Below, piece by piece: positions 39,801 to 49,740 of a stretch of DNA of 64,000 nt. Origin of the DNA: Tigriopus japonicus (taxonomy: Eukaryota; Arthropoda; Copepoda; Harpacticoida; Harpacticidae). The DNA lies in contig CM021316.1 of assembly GCA_010645155.1 (NCBI GenBank), positions 11,950,290-12,014,289 on the forward strand. Direction: 5' to 3'. The translations under genes and the position numbers were made by a program. The notes under the pieces were generated by a model. It did not search any database. It was not told the origin of the DNA and was given only the letters and a program-made list of their open reading frames with translations. The first letter of the stretch is position 1. Every line of letters begins with the position of its first letter.

Positions 39801-40307
39801 GCCTGGTCTGCAAATGAATATTGCATCTTTGTCCATTTCAATCTAATTTTGTACAAATTCTTGGGCTTTCCCTTTTCCTTTCTAATCCTTTAGAGACACT
39901 TGATCACACGTGGTACTATTCGGTCTTATGCACGTACTCTTTTAATTGTAATGATCTAGTTACAAAGCCTTACAACCTAGAGTAGAATTTCCTCTAATCT
40001 TACCTATTAGAAGCTTATTGAAGCAATTGTTTCGTTGCATCTCCTTCTGTCCAAGGACCACGAGGCTAAGCACGTTGCCAATCAAGCCAATTATGCCCAC
40101 AATACAAATGCAATAACCACCCACAATGGACTCATAAATCAGAAACTGTTTGCGCTGCCCAGCGTCTAAATGTTGATAGCATCCAGCCTCTTCTGGTGAG
40201 ACGATCGAATTCTCGGTCATAACGCTCGAATCATTATTGACCGACTCAAAGAGCTCTGTCGAGTTGGTCTCATTGGCACAATGGCTTGGAAGGCTGAGAT
40301 AAACCAT
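24884..40307 (-). CDS. FMRFamide-receptor-like neuropeptide GPCR
   Basis: A class A receptor at the plasma membrane, most like insect FMRFamide receptors, which sense RFamide peptides. Five coding exons join in frame: 40307-40004, 32219-31901, 30756-30464, 29883-29616 and 25088-24884, giving 462 residues. The N-terminus has N-glycosylation sites (NET, NST, NDS). TM1 contains GLIGNVLSLVVL (74-85), TM2 starts at LLIALVTSD with Asp107, and TM3 ends in ERY (160-162). TM4 leads to the FINIPRFLE segment typical of the family. TM5 is near 237-262, and TM6 contains FLICLLPRMFIV. TM7 has NFPIFY in place of NPxxY. I see no cysteine at the usual top-of-TM3 position. The start ATG has a good context (AAAGATGG). 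A strong acceptor near 40413 suggests an upstream non-coding exon. Introns are 0.6-7.8 kb and rich in repeats. Ligand identity is inferred from family resemblance only. Confidence 0.9.
28314..28665. mobile_element. MITE, copy B of the TAGAGCACT family
   Basis: It begins TAGAGCACTATAATTA and ends with the near reverse complement TAATTAAAGTGCTCTA. Flanking octamers GGCTAAAC and GGACAAAC agree at 6 of 8, consistent with an old hAT insertion. It lies in intron 4 of the receptor gene (29615-25089). Related to the copy at 39645-39958. Confidence 0.6.
30780..31525. mobile_element. foldback element in receptor intron 2
   Basis: This is a diverged copy of the foldback family seen at 48209-48678. Shared blocks include CAGCAAATGAGACCTTGCTT, TTTTACCACAAAAGGG and GTTTGAGAAGACATAACTTTT. 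The two arms are imperfect reverse complements around a centre near 31270. It starts about 25 bp upstream (in gene sense) of the exon 3 acceptor at 30757-30758, so it supplies or abuts the branch-point region of that intron. A separate hAT element has inserted into its left arm. Confidence 0.6.
30896..31130. mobile_element. hAT-like element with exact 8-bp duplication
   Basis: A 235-bp element with ends TAGTGATGGACC and, on the right, AGTCCATCACTA. It is flanked on both sides by the identical octamer CCTTGCTT (30888-30895 and 31131-31138). The interior has inverted CCGAAACCGAAA and GGCCGAAAG motifs. It interrupts the left arm of the foldback element. A relative lies at 62972-63271. Confidence 0.85.
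35800..35835 (-). mobile_element. hAT-type terminal sequence, fragment 1
   Basis: Read on the minus strand, this is AAGGGTAGGCAACTGGTGGG followed by CCGCGGACCACATGTG. It resembles the widespread hAT terminus that begins CAGGGGTCGGCAAC. A second, better preserved end in the same orientation lies at 38951-38989. No opposite end was found, so this is a truncated copy in receptor intron 1. Confidence 0.45.
36399..36628. repeat. long imperfect palindrome (hairpin) in receptor intron 1
   Basis: Arm 1 (36399-36520) and arm 2 (36530-36628) are reverse complements over nearly their whole length. Examples are ATTGTTGAGGTAG against CTACCTCAATAAC, and TCAAGTTTTGCTACATAAGC against its near reverse complement. 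The loop is about 9 nt. Arm 1 has about 23 extra bases. It is probably a foldback MITE, and a transcript of the intron would form a long hairpin RNA. Confidence 0.75.
38023..38485. mobile_element. AT-rich hAT-like element
   Basis: The left end CAGGCCTGTGATCTAATTG is mirrored on the right by CAATTATTTTG then ACACAGGTCTG-type sequence. The interior is dominated by TAATTG/CAATTA motifs. Flanking octamers ATTTGGAA and AACTGGAA agree at 6 of 8. It is related in style to the nested element at 60547-61926. Confidence 0.6.
38951..38989 (-). mobile_element. hAT-type terminal sequence, fragment 2
   Basis: On the minus strand it begins CAGGGGTCGGCAACCGGTGG and continues with GGCCAGGGCTCACATGTGGG, a classic hAT terminus. 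It is in the same orientation as the fragment at 35800-35835. The element interior probably extends left toward about 38860. Confidence 0.55.
39645..39958. mobile_element. MITE, copy A of the TAGAGCACT family
   Basis: It has inverted repeats of about 100 bp with mismatches. The left end TAGAGCACTCTAATTAGAAG matches the right end read in reverse (TAGATCATTACAATTAAAAG), followed by shared AGTACG and CATAA. It lies in receptor intron 1, and its right end is about 45 bp from the exon 1 donor. Target duplication is not clear (4 of 8). Confidence 0.6.
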
Positions 40308-43280
40308 CTTTCCCGAGGATAAAGACAGACTTTGGGTCGATGCAATGTGATCGTCCTCGAGCAATAGGAGGAGAGTCCACAAATGAGTAAAGTTTGAGAC
40401 CCCTGGCCTGGAACAAGGAGAATAGTAATGGAACGAAGTGATATAGCACATCTTAAAAGACTTCAAGAACATGCCTCTTTTCGAGACACTTTCAAAGAAA
40501 GAAAGATGTTCAGACCAGATTTACAACAGATAAGTGAAAGATTTTAATTAAAACTCCCAGCTGCCGCATTGTACTCCCTTTATTTGGACGTGGAAGAAGT
40601 TGACCATTGTTCCAATTTTATCTATGAAGGAAATGTTCTCAAAGAAAAAGATTGCCAACCTTTTTGCACTCCATTGTTAGAAAGTTTTGTTTCGAGACTG
40701 TTACTCTCAGTAGTCAGAACACAAGCGTTAAAGTACGGTATGTTGGAGATTGAATTGACATTTTTGGGCTTCTTTCTTACTATATGCCCCAACGTACATC
40801 GAAATTTAGTGTTTCAATATTAGCCTTATTGTGATATTGCATGCGTCAATAGGATGCCAAAAAGTATCGGCAAAGCCTGGGTATTGATTGAGGTGATACC
40901 ACAATAAAATGTGTTTTGTCACGGTAACATATACCTTGTAAAGAATTATTGATTAAGAAACAAAGGAAACGTTGTTGTTAAGTGAAAAGTTATGTTCCGT
41001 TGTCATGGCCCCAATTTAATTTCAAGAAACAGTTGGCGAGAAACCGTTCAAAACATCAAGTCCCCCTTTCTTCCTAGTTTTTTTTTCCTTTCATTCAAAG
41101 TACACGTAAAAATGAGTGCTCTTAGATTAACCCACACAGCTTTGGTATCAAACTCAGCACATTATTATTTTTTGGTCATCATGACAAGCTAAAAAACTGT
41201 TGCGATCTCCACATTATCGTGTAATAACACGTGCAAAATGAAAATCCCGTTTTCTAAGATCTTTCTTTTTCCAACCTTCATTACATGCTTTGTCAGGCAG
41301 GATTTGTGACATTGAGATTGATTGCGAATGCTGAGTATGGAAGGAACATTTCTAGTGTCTTGGAACTTCATTGGGGTCCAATTGAAAGCTCAGCCTTTCT
41401 GTCTTTTAATCAAAAGTCAACAGGGTAAATCAACCGAAAGTTTTGGCCAGGATTACTGAACCATTTCGATTTACCCCCTTTCCAAAAAGCCTTTAAGCTC
41501 TGTGGGTCCGTTTTTCTGCAAATACATTGCGTCCTTCTTTTGGTCAAGCTTAGTGGCACTTTAGTAGAAGAGTACAGGCCCAATATTTTTCGGTTCCAGT
41601 GTCTCTTCTCATGGCACAAAAAGAAAGGCGTCAAAAGTTAGTGAAAACCTAAAACCTAAACGGCTTTGCAGGACTGCAGGGCAATATTTCCAGAAAACAC
41701 AAGTCTTGGTGAAGTAATGGCTTTATTGTAAACTCTATGTCAATATTAGTTATTACTTTCTTTTTCCTCTAACCATGTGAAAATATAGTTCTAAAGTAAG
41801 TATGTCAATATTGTATCGGTACTCTTCAAATTCCGATGTACTAGTATCTGGCTACTGTCCAGTAATCATGGATCAAAAGCCGAAATGTTGGCTAAGGACG
41901 TCGCTTTACTTTCTAAAGCTAAGAAACAAATTCGAAACCGATTGTGTGTCTTAGTTTAAACTCATCATTCAAAAGTGATGATTTGAGATCGTTTAAAGAT
42001 AATTAGATGTCTTTCTCTATCAAGCAAAATCAAGCGCAATTTCAAAGTTAAAGTTGTTATGTCTATGCGTTAGTCACCTGTTGTTGGTCTCTATCTATCA
42101 AATGTTCTAAGCCATAACAAACAACATACGCGTAGATACTAGGATCCATATCGAACCAAGCACCATGACAAGTTGTGAAAGAGGCAAAATAAAAGTTGAA
42201 AGAAACGAAAGGGTCCGTGTTGGCGTCTGACCGGCAAAATACCGGCGTTTAAAGTTCAAATGAGATCTTAAAGGGGCAAAGGAAATAAAGAATGTTGGGC
42301 GTCAGTAGTGGATGTACTAAATCGAAAGTTTTTCTAACATTCTTTGATAGACACGATGAGCTGAACGCATATTTCAGTCAAGGGGAAACAAGAGTTATCC
42401 CTTTATCGGCAAATTCTTATGTTACAACTCGTTACAATTTTTGCAATCATCACGATATTACTTGAAATTTACTACTCAGAAAAATGTTTTGATCGATTTC
42501 AAGTTTTGGCACCAACTTATCCCTTTCTACTTAAACTTCTATTCTGAAAAAAGACAAAGGTATAAATACAGTATTATATCAATGCAATTTTTGGTAGACT
42601 AAAAGACACACATCTAGCTTATTGGGCTTACTTGGGTTGGAACTTAGTTTATGTCCAAGTTTAAAGAGTTTAGGATTTCACTTTTGTGCTAAGGTCCTTC
42701 AAGAAACATAGTAAACCATCACGGCAGGACTGGGCAGGCAAATTTTAAACCTTTAGAATTACCCAACGCTGTTACATGATGTAGATTTCATTCTTTCCTA
42801 TCTAACTCTTCTTTCCATTTATTGTATCTGGTCACTGTTCATTCTTGTTTCCCGCTAAACTACGTAACTAAAACCAGTTCAAATTTTTTTTGTTCAATTA
42901 GTGACGCCATTTTGGAAAGGCCGCTAGCGCAATCTTCTTCTCTTAAATCGAGCCTGCTAACTATCGGTATGTCTTGTTAGTTAAATTGTTATTCTGCTCG
43001 TTACTTTGCTTTAATAGAAACCGTCATTTCGTGATTTGCGGACTGAGGAATACGGTGGACGCGTCTTCGAGAGTGGGCCAATCTACAACGTTCACATCAG
43101 GGTGTACATGCACATGACATGACATGAACTAAAATAAAACCAAATATGACCAAATCGTCATATACAGAAGTGGCCCATCCTCTATTGTTCTTTTTTTGGT
43201 TGGTTGCAGATTCTTTACTACTGCGACAAGGAATGCGATTCCCCTGTAAACATATAAATCATAAGAATAATTTAAATAAT
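40308..43280. other. upstream flank of the receptor gene, no recognised gene
   Basis: The first few hundred bases probably include non-coding 5' exon sequence and promoter; a pyrimidine-rich acceptor on the minus strand ends near 40413. The rest is AT-rich with scattered short ORFs and no recognisable domains. Confidence 0.4.
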
Positions 43281-43348
43281 TATCATATATACGAAATTTG
43301 ATCTACCAACGAGATACTGTTGGCATATCTGTACTAGCTTTGAATAGT

Positions 43349-44684
43349 AGCTGAGTTTATATACCCTGTGACAACTTGAGTTGTTACAGAAATTTTACGT
43401 TACCACACGCCGTTGGTTTCATTTGCAAACACGAAAGTACGTAAGTTGCCACAAGAAATCGTTCAAAGAAAGCTAAGCTTGTAAACCTCGTCGCAAAACT
43501 CTTTCATAACTTTTGCCACAGGATTTCTTGTCCTAACTTATGTACTTTCGAGTTTGCAATTGAAGTCAATTCAAGTCAAGCAAAAAATTTCTGTCACAAC
43601 TCAAGTTGTCACCAGGGTGGCCAACTTTTTTTGGAGCGACGATGCTAGTTAAAGTCAAATCAATGCTAGAAAAATGCTAGTTGGAAAATGGAAAATGCTA
43701 GAAAAATGCTACCTTATCTAATATAAAAAAGGGACTGCAGCGGCTACTATGCCCTTAAGTGAATATTTGAATCTATATTTTTACTTTAATTTTGCCGAAA
43801 TTGACACAAAATATATTTTTCTGTTACTTGCCAAAACTAGTTAAAAACTTTTCCTTCAAAAATTTATAATGCATTGATTGTGAAATGAATCATAAAGACC
43901 AAAACAAAACAATTGGCATTGGCAAGCCATGCAGCACTTATTTTGGATGACAATAATAAAAACTCATTTTCATGAATAGTTTAAGGTTTGTAAGAAACCA
44001 AACATTATGTTCTAAATGCTTTCTTCAAATTTACTAGGATTAAATTGAAACTAGTGATGAACCACAAGCGCTTTTTGTTTCAATTTCACTTATGCCTCTA
44101 TGAAAACCAAAAGCAGACATTTCAAAAAGACCTCTTTTAACAAAAATGGTTTTGGTTAGAAGCTCTTTTGGATACGTTTTTTCACTGAAGCACTGATTTA
44201 TCCATTCTAAGTTTAAAAAGCTGTTTTTTTGAAGTTGGGGTTGTAGTTCCATCACAAATCTAATCTTTTTTTGAGACAAGTAATGCTTTGTGCTCCTTCT
44301 CAAGTTGTCTAGACAAAGCCTGTAAACAGAATTTTTTTACCATGTACTGTAGAACCCACTTGAAAATAAGGATTACAAGTCTTCCAATTTATCTTTTTTT
44401 AAGTCAGGGAACGTAGGCAAATTCAGCTGTCAAAATCAGCGGTCTTTGAAGCCCAAAATTGGGTATTTTTATCCAAAAAGTGCTAGAATAATACTAAAAT
44501 GCTATGTAATTTTTTTTTATTCTAGAGCCTTTCAAATAATGCTAGAAAAATGCTAAAAATTCGAGCGATGCTAATCAAAATTCTGCAATGCTTTTGCCCT
44601 TGAAAAAAATGCTAATTTTCAGAAATTAGCATCGAAAAATGCTAGTTGGCCACACTGGTTGTCACAGGGTATATAAACTCAGCT
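43349..44684. mobile_element. MITE with long inverted repeats, split by a hAT element
   Basis: The left repeat AGCTGAGTTTATATACCCTG (43349 onward) continues through TGTGACAACTTGAGTTGT. Its reverse complement is found in two parts: 43584-43612 and 44658-44684. Removing the inner element leaves a MITE of about 283 bp. The trinucleotide AGT flanks it on both sides (43346-43348 and 44685-44687) and occurs once in the empty copy at 54.65 kb, indicating a 3-bp target duplication. Confidence 0.8.
43613..44657. mobile_element. non-autonomous hAT element, 1045 bp
   Basis: The terminal repeats CAGGGTGGCCAAC (left) and, in reverse, CAGTGTGGCCAAC (right) match at 12 of 13. They are flanked by an identical octamer GTTGTCAC at 43605-43612 and 44658-44665, the hAT signature. 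The interior is AT-rich with repeated AATGCTAG motifs near both ends and has no intact transposase. The target site lies in the right inverted repeat of the enclosing MITE. Confidence 0.9.
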
Positions 44685-45045
44685 AGTGTGTTGATCAGGA
44701 ATAGTATTCAAAAATTTATCTAACCCTGCTTTAAAAGCTATTAGAGGATCAGCTCCTACATTTCCCGACGAAGACTACTGGGTAACAAATTGAACAATGA
44801 AGGAGCCCGATAAAGAAGAGAGGAGGACTTCATTGTTCGTACTAGCCTAGTTTCCTTAAGATTTGGAGGTGCTCTCAGAGCGCATGTAAAACCTCTACGA
44901 TCGCTACAATTGATCTCAAAGCCTGGGTTAGGAGAGAGCCCATGAACGCTCTTTAAAAAATACAGTATCAGATACCTTTCACACCTTCTCTGAGTACTGT
45001 GCAGCCCTAATTTCTGGAGCGTCTCCAAGTATAATCCCAATAATA

Positions 45046-46162
45046 TCCCATTATTTCAACTAAATCCAAGGCATTAGCTGTGCAAGTTTATGCCAAATTT
45101 GGACCAATTTACTTCACCTTTTGGTCAACTCTTTTAGAGTCAGCCATAGCTCCACGACTATCGCAAAGATCTCAATGCCTTTTTTGAATTAACCATTATA
45201 TCTTGTTGACAGGACATGGTACTTTGCGTTCCATTGAAAACGAGAATAATAGATCCACCAAACAGCATGCATAAATTGAATGATAATCATTCATATCAAA
45301 AGCATGATATGATTGCGTCATTTTCATGAATTCTTGTGGAGCACTGCAAGTTTGACGAATCGGTCTTGACATTTTTCTCAATAATTGTCACTTGATAAGC
45401 AATCAAAATATATATTATATGTATGAAATATCAAATGTATATTCATCTTGGCTTAAATCATTTACCTTAAACTGATGAGGACTTTCTCAGCATACTTTTG
45501 GGCCTTGTGCGTTAGAAAAAAAAGGGAATAATTTTAAATCTTCTTTCTACCAGTCTCTCATTTACTATCTTTTTTAGACTTACTTTTTTTGTTTCACCAA
45601 GGAAAATAGCTTATTGCATGCGTAGAAGTAGGCTAAAGAATTCTAGATCAAAGCCAGGAGACAGTATTTCAAGCAAAAGTACACTTCTCCTAAAAGTATT
45701 CAGAATGCATTAGGCTCTTCATTTTCATTAATCCTTGGTTGGGAAAGTTCTTCGTGTTTTCTTTGCAAATTAGTAAACCTTTGAGCTAACTGAAATGAAG
45801 TTGAAGTTGACACCAAGGAAGACCTGACAACTTAGTTCAATCAACCTTTTTTTTATTCGAAAGCAGTAGAAGATGAGAGGTTCTTAAAATTCAGTTAAAC
45901 CGTCAGTTGCAAAATATTTCAAGTACACCCCGTTCCAGAGTGCTGCCGTAAAACATCTTGATGATAAAGAAACAAACCTATCCTTCTGTCACAAATAGGT
46001 AGAAAGCTAAAACCCCGAGTGAAGCTTGCAAGTTCCTTAACCAAGTTACCAGTGTAGAGTCTTCTGAAAAGCATTGGCAACGATCTTCAGCGGTTGCATA
46101 ATGTCAAGGAAGTTTTGTAAATTACATCAGGGTCCTTGGGCGATACAAAAGTAGTTCATATT
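45046..46162. other. no recognised gene
   Basis: AT-rich sequence with short random-looking ORFs. I see no inverted or tandem repeat of note. Confidence 0.4.
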
Positions 46163-46758
46163 TAGAGCCACCAAATTTTGGTAAAAAATATTGCCAAAAA
46201 ATGTATGATTTTTTGCAATCATTTTTCGAAAAAATGTATCGAAATCGGATATTTTGATATTTTTTTTCTCAATAATTGCAACAGAAACTGACCTTTTCCT
46301 ATACTCTCATCATCGGCAAGTCCTACTTCATAGCTTGGAATAGCTGAAAAACTAAATACACGCTGTTATAACTGTAACAAATCCTCTATGCGTCTTTTAT
46401 TATTTTGATTTTGCCATCCTTTTTCTCGATCATTCTGAAGGGAACAAGGAATTTCCCCAGATTTTTTTGAAACTTTCCCACTTTTGTAATTTTGAACAAA
46501 CTGCAGATTTTTGTAAGTACATTATAAATTATAATTTAGGTGTATCTGGCAGCCCTGAAGATAAAACCAAATATTTTTTGTTGCAACTATAACATAAAAT
46601 GTCGGCTTGCTTTCTAACTTTGATTTTGCAGATGAAGTAACCTCTTTTCAGAAAATTTTCAGCACAACAATTTTCCCCATTTTTGTAATTTTGGACAAAA
46701 ATAGAAGATTTTGGTTATGACAGTGTAAAATGTAATTTACAACTATCTGGTGGCACTG
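46163..46758. mobile_element. hAT-like element
   Basis: The left end TAGAGCCACCAAAT is mirrored by ATCTGGTGGCACTG on the right. Flanking octamers TTCATATT (46155-46162) and TTCATTTT (46759-46766) match at 7 of 8. The right half holds two diverged direct copies (about 46437-46557 and 46668-46760) containing TTTTTGTAATTTTG and a CTGG(C/T)(A/G)GC end, as if the terminus had been duplicated. Confidence 0.65.
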
Positions 46759-47289
46759 TTCATTTTCTTTCTCAAAAAGGGCGCATTGAAGGTGTTTAAA
46801 GCAAAAAAAATGGCCGGAATTTGTCCATACAAATATTGGCAACTGTGGCTTTTCTTTCCCTTAAACTCTATTGCCTACAATTTTTGTCTATCTCTTTGTA
46901 TTCATTCGTTGCATTTCAATGCTTTCCGGGATCTAATTGAAGATTATGATGTCTTGAAAGTAATAAATTAACAAACACATGTTAATCTGTCTATTCAAGG
47001 AAAACAAAATATTTGGAAGCCTCTGCTCAAGCTTTTAACTGAGGATTTATCATAAGTCGACTTTCATTCATGCAAATGAATTTGTTTTCATAAGATCTAT
47101 AGGAAAGGCCTTTCAGGATATCATTTGGTTCATTTCAGGCCTGGAAACAACGTTTCGAAACTTGTGAATAACGCACGTCACTTTATGCTTCAAATCACTC
47201 TCAACACCATAAAGTTCAGTTAAACTCTTGAAAAAAACCATATGGGGTCGAAATTACAAATTGAATATCTGGTTTGGTTATATTTGCTT

Positions 47290-47575
47290 ATGTACTGGAG
47301 AGAGCATAGAATGAAAGCGTTTGCCCTTTTATGGTCAAAAACAGTTACCAAAAAGGGCTCATTCATTCATTCTCGATAGGATTTGCACTGAACTTTGGGA
47401 GAGCATAACTTTGGACTCCAACGTTCGATTAAGTTGAAAATTGAAACACGTATCCTAGTTAAAAGAGGCAAGGTCTCATTTGCAAAATAACATAATTGAT
47501 TTGCTCCTCCTGGAAATCATAATCCCTTTCGTTAGCCTCCCCGTCCAGAGAAATTTAGTGGTTCCTGGATATACC
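47290..47575. mobile_element. half copy of the foldback family
   Basis: It matches the right arm of the element at 48209-48678. Shared blocks are GATAGGATTTGCACTGA (one mismatch), GAGAGCATAACTTT, GTTCGATTAAG and AAGGTCTCATTTGC. The left arm is missing except for a short internal palindrome around AAAAAGGG, so this is a partial copy. Confidence 0.6.
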
Positions 47576-48208
47576 TATGTCTGAGGATTCAAAATTCGTC
47601 TTTTGCTGATAGCACATACAGTACATCCAGGTTTTCTGTGATCCTAGGTCTATCCAATATTTCATCCACTTTGCACAACTAGAAAAGACTCCGAACGAGT
47701 GTACTAGGTACCTGTCATATCTTAACCAGATCCTTCCTTGGACCTGAGGCTTTAAAACCTCAAGCAAGAGTCACGTCAACATTGGATCGCCTTGGACAGA
47801 CAATGGTTTCGACAATCTTTTGCATCAGGCTAACTTTGCAATCACCAAGAGAATGTGGAAAAGTGAAAGGCCTAGATGAAGATGCTCAATTCTGGATCAA
47901 ACTCAATCCTTGGATCTCTGCGAAAAGCGCAGTTTCTGCCAAGTCAAATCCTTCCACCAACACGAACTTCTAGAAATGTTGTATTCCGGCTGAGCCTCGA
48001 ACAAAAGGAGACTTTACTTGAATTACATAAATAGGATGTGAAAATCAGTTTCATTACATGGAGACTTGTCACTTATATTGAAGGTTAACAAAAAGAGTCA
48101 TATTGGTTTTGGTTTCAAACCTAATGTTAAATTTTTCACTTCTGTCCAAAATCAGCCTTTGAAATTAGCCGATTTGCACCTGTCTCTGACAAGACTTTAG
48201 CCCGGCTG

Positions 48209-48678
48209 TTAGGTGAACTAGAAGAACGAAAATCATGGAATGGGAGGCTAGAAATGAGAATTATGATTTTCAGTACAAACAAACCATTTGCGTTCTTCTG
48301 CAAATGAGACCTGGCTTGCATTGAGTAGAACACGTATTTCAAATTTCAGCCCAATCGAATGCCGGAGTGAAAAGTTATGCCTCCTCAAACTTATATACTG
48401 AAGAGAACATAGAATGAATGAACTCACCCTTTTGTGGTAAAACGATTATCACAAAAGGGCTAGTTCATTCATCCTCGGTAGGATTTGCACTGAGCTTTGA
48501 GAGAGCATAACTTTTGACTCCGACGTTCGATTGAGCTGAAAATTGAACTACGTAGTCTACTCAATAAAAGAAAGGTCTCATTTGCTGAAGAGCATTATTG
48601 ACTCGTTTCTAGTGGAAATCATAATTCTCAGTGCTAGCCTCCCACTCCATGATTCCAGTGCTTCTTGGGTGAACTAAT
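48209..48678. mobile_element. foldback MITE, best preserved copy
   Basis: About 470 bp that can fold almost end to end. The left arm contains ATGGAATGGGAGGCTAG, CTGCAAATGAGACC and CAATCGAATGCCGGAGT. The right arm contains their near reverse complements (TAGCCTCCCACTCCAT, GGTCTCATTTGCTG, ACTCCGACGTTCGATTG). The centre (about 48437-48469) is a second palindrome, CCCTTTTGTGGTAAAA with TTATCACAAAAGGG. It encodes nothing and depends on transposase from elsewhere. The flanks show no clear duplication. Confidence 0.75.
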
Positions 48679-49329
48679 TCAAATATAACAAAGTAGGGTT
48701 TAATTAACAATGCTCTAGTACAGTCTCTGTACATAAGGTGCGTTTAAAGGCAGCTTATGTAGAGACTTTTACACGAACGTTGATCTACACTCTACTTTTG
48801 TATACTTGAGCCTACTGAATTAGTGCACCTAACATCCGGGCTAATTTTCCATTTTGTTTGCAACATTGTTTTAATTAAACAGTTTTAAATTTACAAAAAT
48901 GGCCTCTGATCTTTTCCATTCTTCCAACAAGATAGGACTCCTTCTCATACTGCACGGCTTGTCCAAAGTTATTGTGAAAATGTATTTCCTCGTTTCTGGG
49001 GGAAAGAGGAATGTCCTCATTCATCTCCAAGCCTCAATTGTATGGACTTTTCCGTTTCATTCCCTCTGGAGTGAAAGACATGTGCTACTTTCAGTCCCAA
49101 TATCAATTCGTTAAAGACCAAACTAATTAAGGGGTGTGCCAGTGTTGGGAATAAAGTCGGAAGATTCAAGGCTGTTGTGAAGACCGGACGTGGCCATTTT
49201 ATAAATCGAGCTTTTGCTTCCTTGCGTACGGCATCTGGTATTGTATTAATACCACAAGACTTTTACTTAAATGAATAAAAAGTGAGTTATGATACAGAAA
49301 CCGAGACTTAATTTAGACGGTACACCCTG

Positions 49330-49740
49330 AACCGTCAATGCCCTACAGTCCTACAGTAACTGAAAAGGTGCACTCCATAAAAGATTTAGGTGTGGTGATA
49401 GAAAATAATGTTAAATTTGATGAACACGTTCAAACGAAAGTGATCAAAGATTCCAGACCTGGGGATGGATTCACGGAACGTTTCATTCCACAGATGCCTT
49501 CATATATTGAATTTATTTCCACAATATATATTTTCACAAATCCTTTGTCCAACCTCATTTGGGTTATGTCTTACCCATTTGGACCCAAATAAATGTGGCG
49601 TGGCCAAACAAGGTACAAAGGGTGAAAAGATGTTTTACCATCGTTTCCTCTACACTTTACCTGACCAACTTTATTTGCAGGGATGCCCAACAGCACCTAA
49701 TTATAACTGATTATGCGAATAAATACCTCATAAAAACTGA
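49330..49740 (+). pseudogene. decayed LINE reverse-transcriptase C-terminal fragment
   Basis: In one frame from about 49338 the translation reads SIKDLGVVIENNVKFDEHV, the segment that follows the reverse-transcriptase palm in many LINEs. After a frameshift near 49545, another frame reads FVQPHLGYVLPIWTQ and then NKVQRVKRCFT, the next conserved block of the same family. The order is right but the frame is broken and there are substitutions, so it is a dead copy. It is on the opposite strand to the two LINE tails at 43-45 and 54.6 kb. Confidence 0.75.

Larger units (their letters stand above)
43281..45045 (-). pseudogene. non-LTR retrotransposon (LINE) 3' tail, interrupted
   Basis: On the minus strand, 45040-44688 encodes the region after the reverse transcriptase seen in many invertebrate LINEs. 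The motifs are RRCERYLILYFLKSVHGLSP, then RRGF, then RAPSLFNLLP. The frame continues to the motif AFKAGLDKFLNTIPDQ and is broken at 44688. It resumes at 43348-43281, where SLVDQISY is readable. The gap is filled by a MITE that itself contains a hAT element. The copy at 54593-54840 lacks the insertion. There is no upstream endonuclease or polymerase, so it is a 5'-truncated dead copy. Confidence 0.8.
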
